DNA from: Klebsiella pneumoniae | GTDB lineage: Bacteria; Pseudomonadota; Gammaproteobacteria; Eutrophobiales; Eutrophobiaceae | Reading direction: 5' to 3' | Assembly: GCA_945878555.1 (NCBI GenBank) | Contig: CAMDWI010000002.1 | Coordinates: 156,637-220,636 of the forward strand | Length of the DNA stretch: 64,000 nucleotides | Part shown: positions 1-13,246 of the stretch, in pieces | How positions within the stretch are numbered: the stretch's first letter is position 1 | Layout of the letters: the number at the start of each line of letters is the position of its first letter | Program-made: the position numbers and the translations under genes | The notes under the pieces: model-generated | Databases searched by the model: none | The model's input: only the letters and a program-made list of their open reading frames with translations | Told to the model about the DNA's origin: nothing

Positions 1-648
1 CGCGCGAGCACACTCGAAACCTTGATACTCAACGCGACCCACTCTGTACACGCCAGGGAAAAGGAAACACTGGCCCTGTTAACACGTGTATCAGACATCA
101 AGGGTAACTACACCGGTTTCCATCCTGCCAGAATCGGAACAATATCGCGAATTATCGCCAAAGAACTTGGTATGGATAACAATTTCTGCGAACTGATAGA
201 AATTGCAGCACCCTTGCATGATATTGGCGAAATGCGCATCCCGGACGAGATCATGATGAAATTTGGTCTGTTGGACAAGGAAGAAGTTGAAACCATGAAA
301 CAACATACCCGCCTCGGACATGATCTATTAATACGCAATACCTCACCTATTCTCAAATTCGCTGCGTCTATCGCCCTTAACCACCACGAACACTATGACG
401 GCTCCGGATATCCGAATGGTCTGTCTGAAATCAATATTCCTATCGAAGCGCGTATCGTGACCGTCGCAGATGCATTTGATGCCATGACCAGTTACAGAAC
501 GTACCGACCGCTGCACTCGGTTGATGAAGCAGTACAGGACCTGATCAGAAAAAAAGGCAAGGAATATGATCCTAATTGTGTTGAAGCATTGATTAAAAAT
601 ATCAACGTTATAAATACGATTCAAAGCAATAAGATTGTTACGAAATAA
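1..648 (+). CDS. HD-GYP domain c-di-GMP phosphodiesterase, RpfG-like (5' end cut by window edge)
   Basis: The reading frame is open to base 1, so the gene starts outside the window; the internal TTG at 22 is not a convincing start. What is visible is a complete HD-GYP domain: the HD pair in LHDIGEM, the [11 protein letters not shown] signature and the trailing [15 protein letters not shown] block. All these metal-binding and GYP positions are present, so c-di-GMP hydrolysis is likely. In Xanthomonas, RpfG carries a receiver in front of the HD-GYP; that part would lie upstream and cannot be seen. The stop is 4 bases before the ATG of an RpfC-type hybrid kinase, the rpfG-rpfC pairing known from DSF systems. 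HD-GYP is certain; the RpfG role rests on context. Confidence 0.85.
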   Translation, partial: RASTLETLILNATHSVHAREKETLALLTRVSDIKGNYTGFHPARIGTISRIIAKELGMDNNFCELIEIAAPLHDIGEMRIPDEIMMKFGLLDKEEVETMKQHTRLGHDLLIRNTSPILKFAASIALNHHEHYDGSGYPNGLSEINIPIEARIVTVADAFDAMTSYRTYRPLHSVDEAVQDLIRKKGKEYDPNCVEALIKNINVINTIQSNKIVTK

Positions 649-652
649 ATCC

Positions 653-3163
653 ATGGAAAGCCAAAACCCATCACAAAAAAATCTTCGCAAAATTAATAGC
701 GAGTTTGAGCAATCAATCATTAGATTAATAGCATGTTCTGTATTGTTAATTTATACATCGATATCTTATTCAAAAGGTGATATTACCCACCATAGCATAG
801 TAACTATGTACATAGCATCTATTCCATTTTGTTTACTATTTATTGCATGGACTTATTTTGATAAAGCAATTAGTCATAAACGCTTATTTCTGGCCATGTT
901 AGTTGAAATAGGTACTACGACTTATGCATTAGCACTGTCAGGTGAAGGAGCTGCACCACTCATTGTTGTGTACTTCTGGCTTATTTTTGGAAACGGATTA
1001 AGACACGGCAGGAAGTATCTTTTTTATCACACTTTATTGACCATATTTGGCTTTATAATTGTCATGAATACAAGTCCATTCTGGTCTAATCACCTATATG
1101 TAAGCAGCGGCATTTTATCTGCAATGATAGTGCTCCCACTATATATAGGTGCACTTCTAGGACGACTACATAATGCAGTGATTGCGGCTGAAACCGCTAA
1201 TAATGCGAAAAGCCAGTTTCTCGCAAACATGAGCCATGAAATACGAACGCCGTTGAATGGCGTTATAGGCATGAGTGACATGTTATCAACCACAAATCTG
1301 GATGCCACCCAAAAGGAATTCACTACAACAATCCAATCATCAGCTAAAACTCTTCTTTCACTAATAGAAGATATTCTTGACTTTTCGAAAATAGAATCAG
1401 GAAAAATAGAAGTCGATAATATAAATTTCGACTTATACAACACAGTCAGAAACGTAGTATCAATACTTTCACCAATTGCTGACAAAAAAGGTCTCAAGTG
1501 TAGATTACACATCACACCTGAAACCCCTTACAATATTATCGGTGATGAAAAACTTATTAAACAAGTCTTAATCAATCTAATCGGTAACGCAATTAAATTC
1601 ACAAATGATGGTTCCGTTGAAATTAACATTTCAACTAATTATATCAAAAGTACAATTGCACAAATTAGATTTGAAATATCTGACACTGGTATTGGCATAT
1701 CCCCAGAAGCACACAAAAATATCTTCGAAAAATTCACGCAGGCTGATGCTTCTATATCAAAAGTCTATGGTGGAACTGGTTTGGGAACCACTATAGCACG
1801 TACCTTAGTCGAGTTGATGGGTGGCGAGATAGGATTCGTCAGCAAAATCAATGAAGGAAGCACATTTTGGTTTGAAATACCACTATCATTACAACCTAGT
1901 GAAATTGCAGAACCACAGGCTGCATTAATTGACCATTCGCGAATTTTACTTGTTGCAACCCAGGGCTCAAGACATAACGAACTTATCCAATACCTAAAAG
2001 ATTGGCAACTAAAATGGGATCATGCAGCAACAAGCTTAGATGCTGAGAAAATGATTCTCTCTGCGAAAAATAATTATAAATACAACATTATACTCGTTGA
2101 TGACGCTAAACTTGATGTTGACCCAATAACTTTTGCCAATAAAATAAAATCTGAGAAATTTAATAAAGACATAGACCTTGTCTTATTTACTGACAATTTT
2201 TATAAAAGCCACATACCAATATTAAATGCAGGTTACTTTTGCATACTCAATACACCAATAGATAAGAGATTGTTATATAACACTCTGCATGCGACCAGCA
2301 TTGAGTCAAGCGTTAAAGATAATGTTACTAAATTAATAAATCATCAGCCTAAAGGTAAAACAAAAACAAAATTATCGATTTTAATTGGAGAAGATAATCA
2401 GACAAATCAAAAGGTTATTAAGAAGATACTTGAGTATGCTGGCCATAATGCCATTGTCGTATCAGATGGCGAAGAGGTCTTGGATGCATTAGAGCATAAC
2501 GATTTTGATTTAATGATTCTTGATATGTTCATGCCAAAAATGGGTGGGCTAGATGCATTAAAAGTATATCGCTTCACCGTACCCAGTACTAAGGTAATTC
2601 CAGTTATTATTCTTACAGCCAATGCTACGCAAAAAGCAATGAAGGAATGTGATGATATTGGTATTGATGCGTTTTTAACCAAGCCAGTTGAGTCCGTAAA
2701 GCTATTAAATACAATAGATGCGTTAACCTTAAATAAGGTTAAATCGAATCAGAGTAATGAAATAAATTCTAATCCACGACCACATATTTCTGCCGGAGTA
2801 TCGCAGGTAATAGACTTATCCACCCTAGACACATTGGCAAAACTTGACAATGACGTCTACTTTATGCATGACTTAATTCACGGATTCATCAGCGATTCTT
2901 CCAGAATTATCGATAAAATAAAAATTGCAATTGAGAACAGAAACATTGTTGAAATTCAAGATCTTGTTCATGCATTAAAGGGAAGCGCCAGAAGCATAGG
3001 CGCTACCGCATTAGCAGATCATGCATCTGAGATTCATGAAATATCTAAATCTTATCCAAGTTCACAAATATCAAATAAATACTTCATTCTCGAAAGCACA
3101 TTCGACTCCACGCAAAATGCACTAGTAAACTACCTGGAACAGTTGAAATCTGCGGCTCTATAA
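653..3163 (+). CDS. rpfC: RpfC-type hybrid sensor histidine kinase (first copy)
   Basis: Likely DSF sensor kinase at the inner membrane, 836 aa. In order: about five or six N-terminal membrane segments (residues 24-172) with the [12 protein letters not shown] loop; HisKA with His195 in [13 protein letters not shown]; HATPase with the N box near 308-312 and a [10 protein letters not shown] box; a degenerate receiver-like stretch (about 428-550); a receiver with Asp624 ([12 protein letters not shown]) and Lys677; an HPt domain with His773 in [12 protein letters not shown]. The ATG at 653 is chosen over an in-frame TTG at 635 because it follows the HD-GYP stop by 4 bases; no strong Shine-Dalgarno is seen for either. 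Codon use is AT-rich. The gene converges on rpfF with a 9-base gap. The relay would run kinase, receiver, HPt, RpfG-like protein, as in Xanthomonas. Confidence 0.85.
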   Translation: MESQNPSQKNLRKINSEFEQSIIRLIACSVLLIYTSISYSKGDITHHSIVTMYIASIPFCLLFIAWTYFDKAISHKRLFLAMLVEIGTTTYALALSGEGAAPLIVVYFWLIFGNGLRHGRKYLFYHTLLTIFGFIIVMNTSPFWSNHLYVSSGILSAMIVLPLYIGALLGRLHNAVIAAETANNAKSQFLANMSHEIRTPLNGVIGMSDMLSTTNLDATQKEFTTTIQSSAKTLLSLIEDILDFSKIESGKIEVDNINFDLYNTVRNVVSILSPIADKKGLKCRLHITPETPYNIIGDEKLIKQVLINLIGNAIKFTNDGSVEINISTNYIKSTIAQIRFEISDTGIGISPEAHKNIFEKFTQADASISKVYGGTGLGTTIARTLVELMGGEIGFVSKINEGSTFWFEIPLSLQPSEIAEPQAALIDHSRILLVATQGSRHNELIQYLKDWQLKWDHAATSLDAEKMILSAKNNYKYNIILVDDAKLDVDPITFANKIKSEKFNKDIDLVLFTDNFYKSHIPILNAGYFCILNTPIDKRLLYNTLHATSIESSVKDNVTKLINHQPKGKTKTKLSILIGEDNQTNQKVIKKILEYAGHNAIVVSDGEEVLDALEHNDFDLMILDMFMPKMGGLDALKVYRFTVPSTKVIPVIILTANATQKAMKECDDIGIDAFLTKPVESVKLLNTIDALTLNKVKSNQSNEINSNPRPHISAGVSQVIDLSTLDTLAKLDNDVYFMHDLIHGFISDSSRIIDKIKIAIENRNIVEIQDLVHALKGSARSIGATALADHASEIHEISKSYPSSQISNKYFILESTFDSTQNALVNYLEQLKSAAL

Positions 3164-3172
3164 TTTTTATAC

Positions 3173-4078
3173 CTACGCTATACTTCTTATATTTTCCTTA
3201 TTATTGATATCTACAAAAGCCTGTTTTGTCTGAGATCGAATTAATCGATCCATCAACCTAAGATCTTTATCATTAATTTGCATTGTTACATCGACCCAAT
3301 ATCTGCAGACATCAAGCAACTCCTGATAAGATATGTTATTTACTTTGTCGACAACATTCTTCAATGCAAGTACACCTTTTCGATGTTTATTACACTCTTT
3401 TATGTAATTATAAACACCCTCTGTACCTTTGCCTGATTCTTCTAGTTGATCTACTACTCCAATTTCAAATAGACGTTCAGCAGAATATTTATGTCCATTT
3501 AACATCATCTTCTCAACCTGCTTCTGTGGTAGTCTTTGTGATAAAAGATGATATCCACCCATCCCTGGAAATATATTGAAAAGTATTTCCGGGAACCCCA
3601 TTCCTACTTGTCTTTCAGCAATAATCACATTACAACTTAACGCCACTTCAAACCCTCCCCCCATTGCATCACCTCGAATTAATGAAATTGTAGTGATCGG
3701 CTGTCTACAGCCAACAATAAAACCATAAATTGTATCGATACAGAGTTTTGCATATTTTAGTAAACCCTCTTTATCTTTATTTTGTACACAATCTTTAAAT
3801 AAAGAAAGATCGCCTCCCATACTGAAAATTCCATTTATTTTTGAATCTAATACCAAATAGTCAATCTTCACATTTTCACCCTTGAAGGGCAATTTCCCAT
3901 CGTTAACCTCAAGCATTATCTGGAGACTTCTTAGTTCTTCAACAAGCGTTGGGTTATAACAAGGGCGAGGTGATGGACTTTGATAAATCCATGCAACTCC
4001 ATATTCCGGGTCAATCTTAACTTCGATTTGGGTATAGTTTCTAAGTTGCGCCTCATTTGTTAGATTAACAGTGGTCAT
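3173..4078 (-). CDS. rpfF: DSF synthase, RpfF-type enoyl-CoA hydratase/thioesterase
   Basis: Crotonase-fold protein of 301 aa. RpfF dehydrates 3-hydroxyacyl thioesters and hydrolyses the thioester to release cis-2-unsaturated fatty acid signals. The two glutamates essential in Xanthomonas RpfF (Glu141, Glu161) are matched by Glu144 in GDAMGGGFEVALS and Glu164 in MGFPEILFNIFPGMG, with the same 20-residue spacing, and FSMGGDLSLF forms the oxyanion region. The C-terminal LRLMDRLIRSQ also matches RpfF. The ATG at 4078 has a strong Shine-Dalgarno (GGAGG, bases 4089-4093). It is last in a minus-strand set rpfC2-thioesterase-rpfF and is convergent with rpfG-rpfC. Ordinary enoyl-CoA hydratases lack this combination, so the assignment is strong; the exact acyl chain cannot be read. 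Confidence 0.92.
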   Translation of the reverse strand: MTTVNLTNEAQLRNYTQIEVKIDPEYGVAWIYQSPSPRPCYNPTLVEELRSLQIMLEVNDGKLPFKGENVKIDYLVLDSKINGIFSMGGDLSLFKDCVQNKDKEGLLKYAKLCIDTIYGFIVGCRQPITTISLIRGDAMGGGFEVALSCNVIIAERQVGMGFPEILFNIFPGMGGYHLLSQRLPQKQVEKMMLNGHKYSAERLFEIGVVDQLEESGKGTEGVYNYIKECNKHRKGVLALKNVVDKVNNISYQELLDVCRYWVDVTMQINDKDLRLMDRLIRSQTKQAFVDINNKENIRSIA

Positions 4079-4214
4079 GATTATTTATCCTCCGAAGAAA
4101 TGTCGACTTATATAATTATTATTTAACCGTTTAGAATTAACACTGAAAATTAATCATTTTTAACCACACTAATAAACGTCAGTTTATTCCAATTAAAAAT
4201 GAACAACCACATTA
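4079..4214 (-). promoter_or_regulatory. AT-rich rpfF upstream region with strong ribosome-binding site
   Basis: This 136-base gap separates the thioesterase from rpfF on the same strand and is long enough for an own promoter. On the minus strand it holds a GGAGG Shine-Dalgarno 10 bases before the rpfF ATG and an ATATAA stretch near 4108-4114 that could be a -10 element. No clear -35 partner or terminator was found, so the promoter is tentative. Confidence 0.3.
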
Positions 4215-4664
4215 TTACTTTTCAATAATCCAATGTGTTGCTTTAGCACTTGCTAGCTCAAAGGATTCAGTATCTACAACTGATGCTGTAAAGTTTAATT
4301 GTCTTTTATTTTGATTAATGAATTGAGCGAATACCGTAATAACACTTGAGTCATGTCTTATTATTTTTCGAAATTTAATCTCTAAACTCCTGGTATAATT
4401 CAAAGGAGCGACTAACATACTAAGTGGACCAAGGGTGTTATCAATCGCAGCAGCAATCATCCCTCCTTGCATGGAACCAAATGGATTCATATATTCCAGC
4501 GAGACTGGATAAGATATTATCATCGTGCCTCTTTCTACGTCATACGAAATTACATTGCCTTTCATCATCCGAAATACAGGAGGTGGAATATTAACAATTC
4601 CCTCACAACTAATAAATTTCTGCTCTAATTCTGCGATTAGTCTTTTCTGAACATTTTCTGTCAT
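4215..4664 (-). CDS. PaaI-family hotdog-fold acyl-CoA thioesterase
   Basis: A 149-aa single hotdog domain. The core motif NPFGSMQGGMIAAAIDNTLG corresponds to the HGG-containing helix of PaaI/YdiI-type thioesterases, with the usual His replaced (MQGG). Length fits a one-domain hotdog enzyme. The ATG at 4664 is preferred to the GTG at 4670 because an AAGAG stretch sits five bases before it. It lies between a second RpfC-like kinase (30-base gap) and rpfF, in the same direction, so it probably acts on acyl thioesters in DSF making or turnover. RpfF already has thioesterase activity, so this one may supply free acid from other pools or trim precursors; that is inference. AT-rich like its neighbours. 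Confidence 0.75.
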   Translation of the reverse strand: MTENVQKRLIAELEQKFISCEGIVNIPPPVFRMMKGNVISYDVERGTMIISYPVSLEYMNPFGSMQGGMIAAAIDNTLGPLSMLVAPLNYTRSLEIKFRKIIRHDSSVITVFAQFINQNKRQLNFTASVVDTESFELASAKATHWIIEK

Positions 4665-4694
4665 AAACACTCTTTCATAAATTTAATAAATACA

Positions 4695-7043
4695 TCAATT
4701 AATCAAGCACTTAGTGGCGTAATCCATAAAAGCATTATGTAAATTTACCAAGTTATCGATTTCAGATTTGGTGATTATGTCACTTGGCTGGCATTCTTTC
4801 TTTGATTTCAGCATCCCCGTTATAGTATTACCCAAATCTGTAGCCCCTAATGACAGGGACACACCCTGCATTTTGTGTAAAATTGCAAGGATTTTTGAGT
4901 AATCTTCGGATATTTGAGCTGCAGATAACCCTGAGAGTAAGTCATCTATTTCAGCACTATATAGATTTAATAGTTCTAATGAATATTTTGGACCAAACCA
5001 TTTAATAATTTGCATAGATGATTGCAATTGGCTCGTACAATCCCCGATGTGATTTCCATGATTATTAGCTATAGCAAGAACTGGCGAATCAAATAATCTA
5101 TATATGCTTCTTAATAGTTTCTCTGGTTCTATCGGCTTCACTAATTTCAGTATAAAAATATGATCATATGGAGACGCTACAGTGTCGACATCTGCTGTTA
5201 ATAATATTATTTTCTCACTACTGTTTGGTTTTATTTTTCTGTACCTTTGTGCCACTTCAATTCCAGACATATCTGGCATATGACAATCTAGTATGACTAA
5301 ATCAAAATTTGATTGAAGCAGCTTGTTTAGTGCTTCTGAACCATCTTTAACCAAAGTCACATTATGTCCGCTCAGTCCAAATATAATTTTATGTATTTCA
5401 CGGAGAGTGGGATCGTCTTCAGCAAGCAATATATTTAGAACCCTATCAATCCTGGGCAGTCTTGTGCTTAAGAGTTTCGATTGCGGCAACAAAACCTCTC
5501 CAATTGCTAATGCATTTAATAATGCCTTGGATGATGTTTTCTTGTTTATTGCTGTGACTGCATTAAGATAATTAATGCGGCTATCTTCGTCTTCAAGCAC
5601 TTCTATAAGGCTGACATTATTCACATTATCATAATTGTCGAATAACCCCGTATCATTTCCATGGCATTTTTTATTTATGAAAACCACTCTACCCGCCTCT
5701 ATTTTATAGTTTTTGTTTGTGATGCCATGATCAAGATCATGCGTCAGTACGTTGATTCCATTTTCACGATACAATTCAATACAATTCTTGCTGCCTTCGT
5801 CATGGCACATAAACTGAACTATTAAGTCCCCTGAAATAGACGGGCTACTGCTATTCTCAATCTTGAACTCACATTTAAATTTAATTTTTGTCCCATTATC
5901 AGCGCTACTTACTAGCATCAGATGTCCGCCCATTAGTTTTGCTAATTCTGCAGATATCGCTAACCCCAAACCTGTTCCGCCATATTTTTTTGTTATTGAT
6001 GTATCGGCTTGCACAAACGGTTTAAATACTTCTTGCTGTGATTCTTCTGCAATACCTATCCCTGTATCAATAATCTCAAATATTAATTCTTGTTCTAGCT
6101 TGGTAGTCTTCCCAGTAGTAACAGATAGTCTGACATGACCTTTCTCTGTAAACTTAACTGCATTAGTAACAAGATTGATGAGTATTTGTTTTAATTGACC
6201 AACAGCACCTGTTACATAACGTTCACAAGTCGGGTCTATAAAAAGGTAAAAGCTGATACCTTTTTTTTGCACTTCAGGGAGGAGCAACTGCCTCACATCA
6301 TGTAAAGTCATGAAAAGATCAAATTTACACAAATCAAGACTGTATTGACCAACTTCGAACTTTGAAATATCCAATATGCTATTCACAATTTGTAACTGAG
6401 ATATTACAGATGCTCTTATAATATCTAACATACTATAAATTTTAACCGGGAGATCGTACGTGCGAATCAACTCTGATAAGTTCAAAATGCTGTTAAGTGG
6501 AGTCCTTAACTCGTGATTCATATATGCCAATAGACTTTGTTTTGCACGGCTTGCATTTTTCTCAGACTCCAATGCTAGCGCTAATTTTGCTATTAAAACA
6601 TATACATATGCTGGCAATATAATGAATGAAAGCAATATACTTATAGTGATGTATATAAGATCATTACTTATCCAGACAGGATCAACCACACTAACAATTA
6701 TAAAAGAAAGGATATTTAGAACTGCTGAAAAAACAAGATACGCACCCCCGTACCGTATTCCAATACCGAACGTTATCCATAAATATACAACAAATAGAGG
6801 AGTTCCTGTTTTTCCCATATGGATAATGGCTACTGCCAATAGTATGTTATCAATCAAATTTGTCACTACTCGAAACCATACCCTTTTATTGTTTGACCTT
6901 GGATATTGGCTGAGATTATATGCGTACAAATATTCAATAACTGCTATCAAAACAAATACTGTTAATAGCAAAAAATGTTCTGATATAAGTAACCCCTTAT
7001 TGATATATTCATGCACTATCGAATATAAAAATATAGCAGCCAC
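4695..7043 (-). CDS. RpfC-type hybrid sensor histidine kinase (second copy)
   Basis: Second hybrid kinase with the same plan as the copy at 653-3163: N-terminal membrane segments with FGIGIRYGGAYL, HisKA with His177 (YMNHELRTPLNS), HATPase with YGGTGLGLAIS, a degenerate receiver-like linker, a receiver with Asp586 (VILDCHMPDMSG) and Lys636, and an HPt with His723 (LHKMQGVSLSLGA). Numbering is from the GTG at 7043, the first usual start codon. The frame stays open to 7136, and the translation just upstream (NEINQSLIRLGL) resembles the start of the other kinase ([12 protein letters not shown]), so the true start is probably upstream at a rare codon such as ATT at 7097, preceded by AAGG. It begins close behind ispF and leads a set with the thioesterase and rpfF. 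Confidence 0.82.
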   Translation of the reverse strand: MAAIFLYSIVHEYINKGLLISEHFLLLTVFVLIAVIEYLYAYNLSQYPRSNNKRVWFRVVTNLIDNILLAVAIIHMGKTGTPLFVVYLWITFGIGIRYGGAYLVFSAVLNILSFIIVSVVDPVWISNDLIYITISILLSFIILPAYVYVLIAKLALALESEKNASRAKQSLLAYMNHELRTPLNSILNLSELIRTYDLPVKIYSMLDIIRASVISQLQIVNSILDISKFEVGQYSLDLCKFDLFMTLHDVRQLLLPEVQKKGISFYLFIDPTCERYVTGAVGQLKQILINLVTNAVKFTEKGHVRLSVTTGKTTKLEQELIFEIIDTGIGIAEESQQEVFKPFVQADTSITKKYGGTGLGLAISAELAKLMGGHLMLVSSADNGTKIKFKCEFKIENSSSPSISGDLIVQFMCHDEGSKNCIELYRENGINVLTHDLDHGITNKNYKIEAGRVVFINKKCHGNDTGLFDNYDNVNNVSLIEVLEDEDSRINYLNAVTAINKKTSSKALLNALAIGEVLLPQSKLLSTRLPRIDRVLNILLAEDDPTLREIHKIIFGLSGHNVTLVKDGSEALNKLLQSNFDLVILDCHMPDMSGIEVAQRYRKIKPNSSEKIILLTADVDTVASPYDHIFILKLVKPIEPEKLLRSIYRLFDSPVLAIANNHGNHIGDCTSQLQSSMQIIKWFGPKYSLELLNLYSAEIDDLLSGLSAAQISEDYSKILAILHKMQGVSLSLGATDLGNTITGMLKSKKECQPSDIITKSEIDNLVNLHNAFMDYATKCLIN

Positions 7044-7145
7044 TAATCCAAGGCGAATCAGGGATTGATTAATTTCGTTGGAGTTTACGTTTTTAATACG
7101 ATTAAACCTTGAAATTTGACAGAACGTTAGATTTATCTAACCCGG

Positions 7146-7631
7146 TTAATTTTCGGTTAAACTTCGAAATATCATGACTACCGCATAAACCGCCACCCCT
7201 TCTTTCCTCCCAACAAAGCCCATGCCTTCTGTTGTAGTTGCCTTGATGCTGACTTGGTCTATTGATATATCAAGATCCCCGGCAAGCACCATTCGCATCT
7301 CCTCTATATACGGCATCAACTTTGGTGCCTGTGCGAGTATCGAAATGTCGGCATTACCTGGCTTGTAACCCTTTTCCTTTATCACCCCAATTACTTTTCT
7401 GAGTAATATCCGGCTGTCTATATTCCTGAATTCCGGGTCAGTGTCAGGAAAGTATTTACCTATATCGCCCAGGGCGGCAGCGCCTAGTAATGCATCACAC
7501 AAGGCGTGTATAACTGCATCACCATCGGAATGTGCCAGCAGGCCCTTTTCATAAGGGATCGTAACCCCACCCAGAATGAGTGGTTTGCCTTCGATAAATT
7601 TATGGGCATCATAGCCATGGCCAATTCTCAT
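7146..7631 (-). CDS. ispF: 2-C-methyl-D-erythritol 2,4-cyclodiphosphate synthase
   Basis: IspF, 161 aa, the usual length. It cyclises CDP-methylerythritol 2-phosphate to MEcPP in the MEP isoprenoid pathway, in the cytoplasm. Visible hallmarks are the N-terminal GHGYDAHKF with metal-binding Asp and His, the [21 protein letters not shown] block and the C-terminal [16 protein letters not shown]. The ATG overlaps the ispD stop by 4 bases (ATGA), so the two are translationally coupled. Downstream, where truD-surE is usual in gammaproteobacteria, the DSF block begins instead. Confidence 0.97.
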   Translation of the reverse strand: MRIGHGYDAHKFIEGKPLILGGVTIPYEKGLLAHSDGDAVIHALCDALLGAAALGDIGKYFPDTDPEFRNIDSRILLRKVIGVIKEKGYKPGNADISILAQAPKLMPYIEEMRMVLAGDLDISIDQVSIKATTTEGMGFVGRKEGVAVYAVVMIFRSLTEN

Positions 7632-8338
7632 AACGGCTTCTCCTGTTGTCTCAGGTAAATCTCGGCAAGTGTTAAATCTGCAGGGTGGGTAATCTTGATA
7701 TTGTCAGGGTGCCCCTCGACAAGCAGGGGACTGAGGCCGATCAGCTCGATCGCTTGCGCTTCATCCGTAACAGTCGTGTTCTGTTCTACTACCTTTTCCA
7801 GGGCTGCTCGCAATGTACCCAACTGAAATATCTGTGGCGTCTGTGCATGCCAGAGCTGGTCTCGACTAACTGTTGCAGTAATCCTGTTTCCGGGGTCTGC
7901 CCGTTTCATGGTATCGCGCACTGGGACAGCCAATATTGCGCCATCTGCACATAGACTCGTAGCTCTGATTAATTTTTTTATATCTGCAGCGCGTATACAT
8001 GGCCTGGCTGCATCATGGACCAGTACCCAATCATCAGTATCTGCCATTTTTTCCAGATACCTTAATCCGTTCAGGACTGACTGGTAACGTTCTTCACCAC
8101 CGATAGTAGTATGGATAAGGGTATTTGAAGTTGTCTGCAAGGATTGCCAGTAATGATCATCTGCAGCAAGTACAACTACCAGACCCTTGATAGCGTCTAT
8201 ACCAGTAAATCGTTGCAGGGTATATTCCAGTACTGTTTTGCCCGCAAGTGGCAAGTACTGTTTTGGGATCCCGGCGCCCATTCTGGTTCCGAGACCTGCT
8301 GCAGGTATGACTGTCCAACACGTCCGGTGTGTTCCCAT
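7628..8338 (-). CDS. ispD: 2-C-methyl-D-erythritol 4-phosphate cytidylyltransferase
   Basis: IspD, 236 aa. It transfers CMP from CTP to MEP, the third step of the MEP pathway. The nucleotide-binding motif [18 protein letters not shown] lies near the N-terminus, VHDAARPC holds the Asp of the active site and the C-terminal part has DEAQAIE followed by [10 protein letters not shown]. It follows ftsB by 6 bases and overlaps ispF, matching the common ftsB-ispD-ispF order. Confidence 0.97.
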   Translation of the reverse strand: MGTHRTCWTVIPAAGLGTRMGAGIPKQYLPLAGKTVLEYTLQRFTGIDAIKGLVVVLAADDHYWQSLQTTSNTLIHTTIGGEERYQSVLNGLRYLEKMADTDDWVLVHDAARPCIRAADIKKLIRATSLCADGAILAVPVRDTMKRADPGNRITATVSRDQLWHAQTPQIFQLGTLRAALEKVVEQNTTVTDEAQAIELIGLSPLLVEGHPDNIKITHPADLTLAEIYLRQQEKPL

Positions 8339-8344
8339 GGGCAG

Positions 8345-8647
8345 TTATTCGCGTGGAGTTGAGCTTATGCTTTCGGGTTTGTCTACAATAATATAAAAGG
8401 TTTCACCGGAACGTACCATGCCCATCTCGCTTCTGGCGCGTTCCTCAATGGCTTCCATGCCCTGCTTCAGATCCATTACTTCCGCTTCGAGTGACAGGTT
8501 ACGTTCGGTTAGTTTTTCATTTTCGGCAATCTGGGCAGCCTTGATCTCTTCCAGATTCCAGACGTCAGGCAGGCTTCCGTTACCCTCCCACAGACGGATT
8601 TGTAACAAGACCAGCAATGTCAGTAGTGTCAAATTTACAAATTTCAT
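8345..8647 (-). CDS. ftsB: Cell division protein FtsB
   Basis: Small bitopic divisome protein of 100 aa that forms the FtsQLB complex. One membrane segment (about residues 4-17) is followed by a charged coiled coil (about 33-72, IAENEKLTERNLSLEAEV) and the ERARSEMGMVRSGETFY motif typical of FtsB. Its place between eno and ispD is the conserved gammaproteobacterial order. Confidence 0.93.
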   Translation of the reverse strand: MKFVNLTLLTLLVLLQIRLWEGNGSLPDVWNLEEIKAAQIAENEKLTERNLSLEAEVMDLKQGMEAIEERARSEMGMVRSGETFYIIVDKPESISSTPRE

Positions 8648-8697
8648 CCGGTAGTCCTGATAAATCCGTAAAACGGTGACAGGCCAGGGTAACAGGG

Positions 8698-10011
<1,314 letters not shown>

Positions 10012-10022
10012 TTAATAATATG

Positions 10023-12597
<2,575 letters not shown>

Positions 12598-12698
12598 CTA
12601 ACAGAGATTACCCGGATTTGCATCCGGACAGATTGTCGATCAGTCCCTGAAATTGACCCTGATCTACCTGGTGAGAGGTGAGCACGGTCTTGACGCGT

Positions 12699-13220
12699 CT
12701 ATGCGGGACCCAGGACCAGCTCCATTTCAAAATCGTCCATTACAAAACCATTACCAATATCGGCAACAAGCTCACCTGTAATGGCAAATCCGATTTTCTG
12801 GTAGGCAGCTATTGAGGCATGATTGTATTTGTTGACAGTCAGATACAGTCTGTCCAGGCCCAGTCCCCTGGCCATATCAAAAGCCGTAGCCACCACATAC
12901 CGGGCCAGCCCTCGCCCTCGCCAGTCTGCCAGCAGGTATAGCTTGCTGATTTGCAGGCTGTGTCTGTCGGGACGAGAGACCAGGGCGGTATAACCTGCAA
13001 TATTACCTCCGGTCTGAATCAGGTAATAAAGGTAGCCTTGCCGTATCTGTTCCTGTATTACCGGGAAACTCTGGAACCGGTCCAGCATATAGTCGACCTG
13101 GCCCTGGCCAATTATGGCAGGGTAATGCTGGTTCCAGATATGGTATGCGAGGTCGACTGCCTGCCGGATCTGATGTTCAGACTTGACTTCAACCAAACAG
13201 CTGTTTTCGGGCCACTGCAT
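12699..13220 (-). CDS. GNAT-family N-acetyltransferase
   Basis: A 173-aa GNAT domain protein. The acetyl-CoA-binding motif A is visible as ISKLYLLADWRGRGLARYVV (RGRGLA being the pyrophosphate loop), followed by motif B around NKYNHASIAAYQKIGF. Substrate cannot be told. It follows the response-regulator gene by 26 bases on the same strand and may be cotranscribed. Confidence 0.85.
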   Translation of the reverse strand: MQWPENSCLVEVKSEHQIRQAVDLAYHIWNQHYPAIIGQGQVDYMLDRFQSFPVIQEQIRQGYLYYLIQTGGNIAGYTALVSRPDRHSLQISKLYLLADWRGRGLARYVVATAFDMARGLGLDRLYLTVNKYNHASIAAYQKIGFAITGELVADIGNGFVMDDFEMELVLGPA

Positions 13221-13246
13221 AATCGCCGAACCCCGGGAACAGGATA

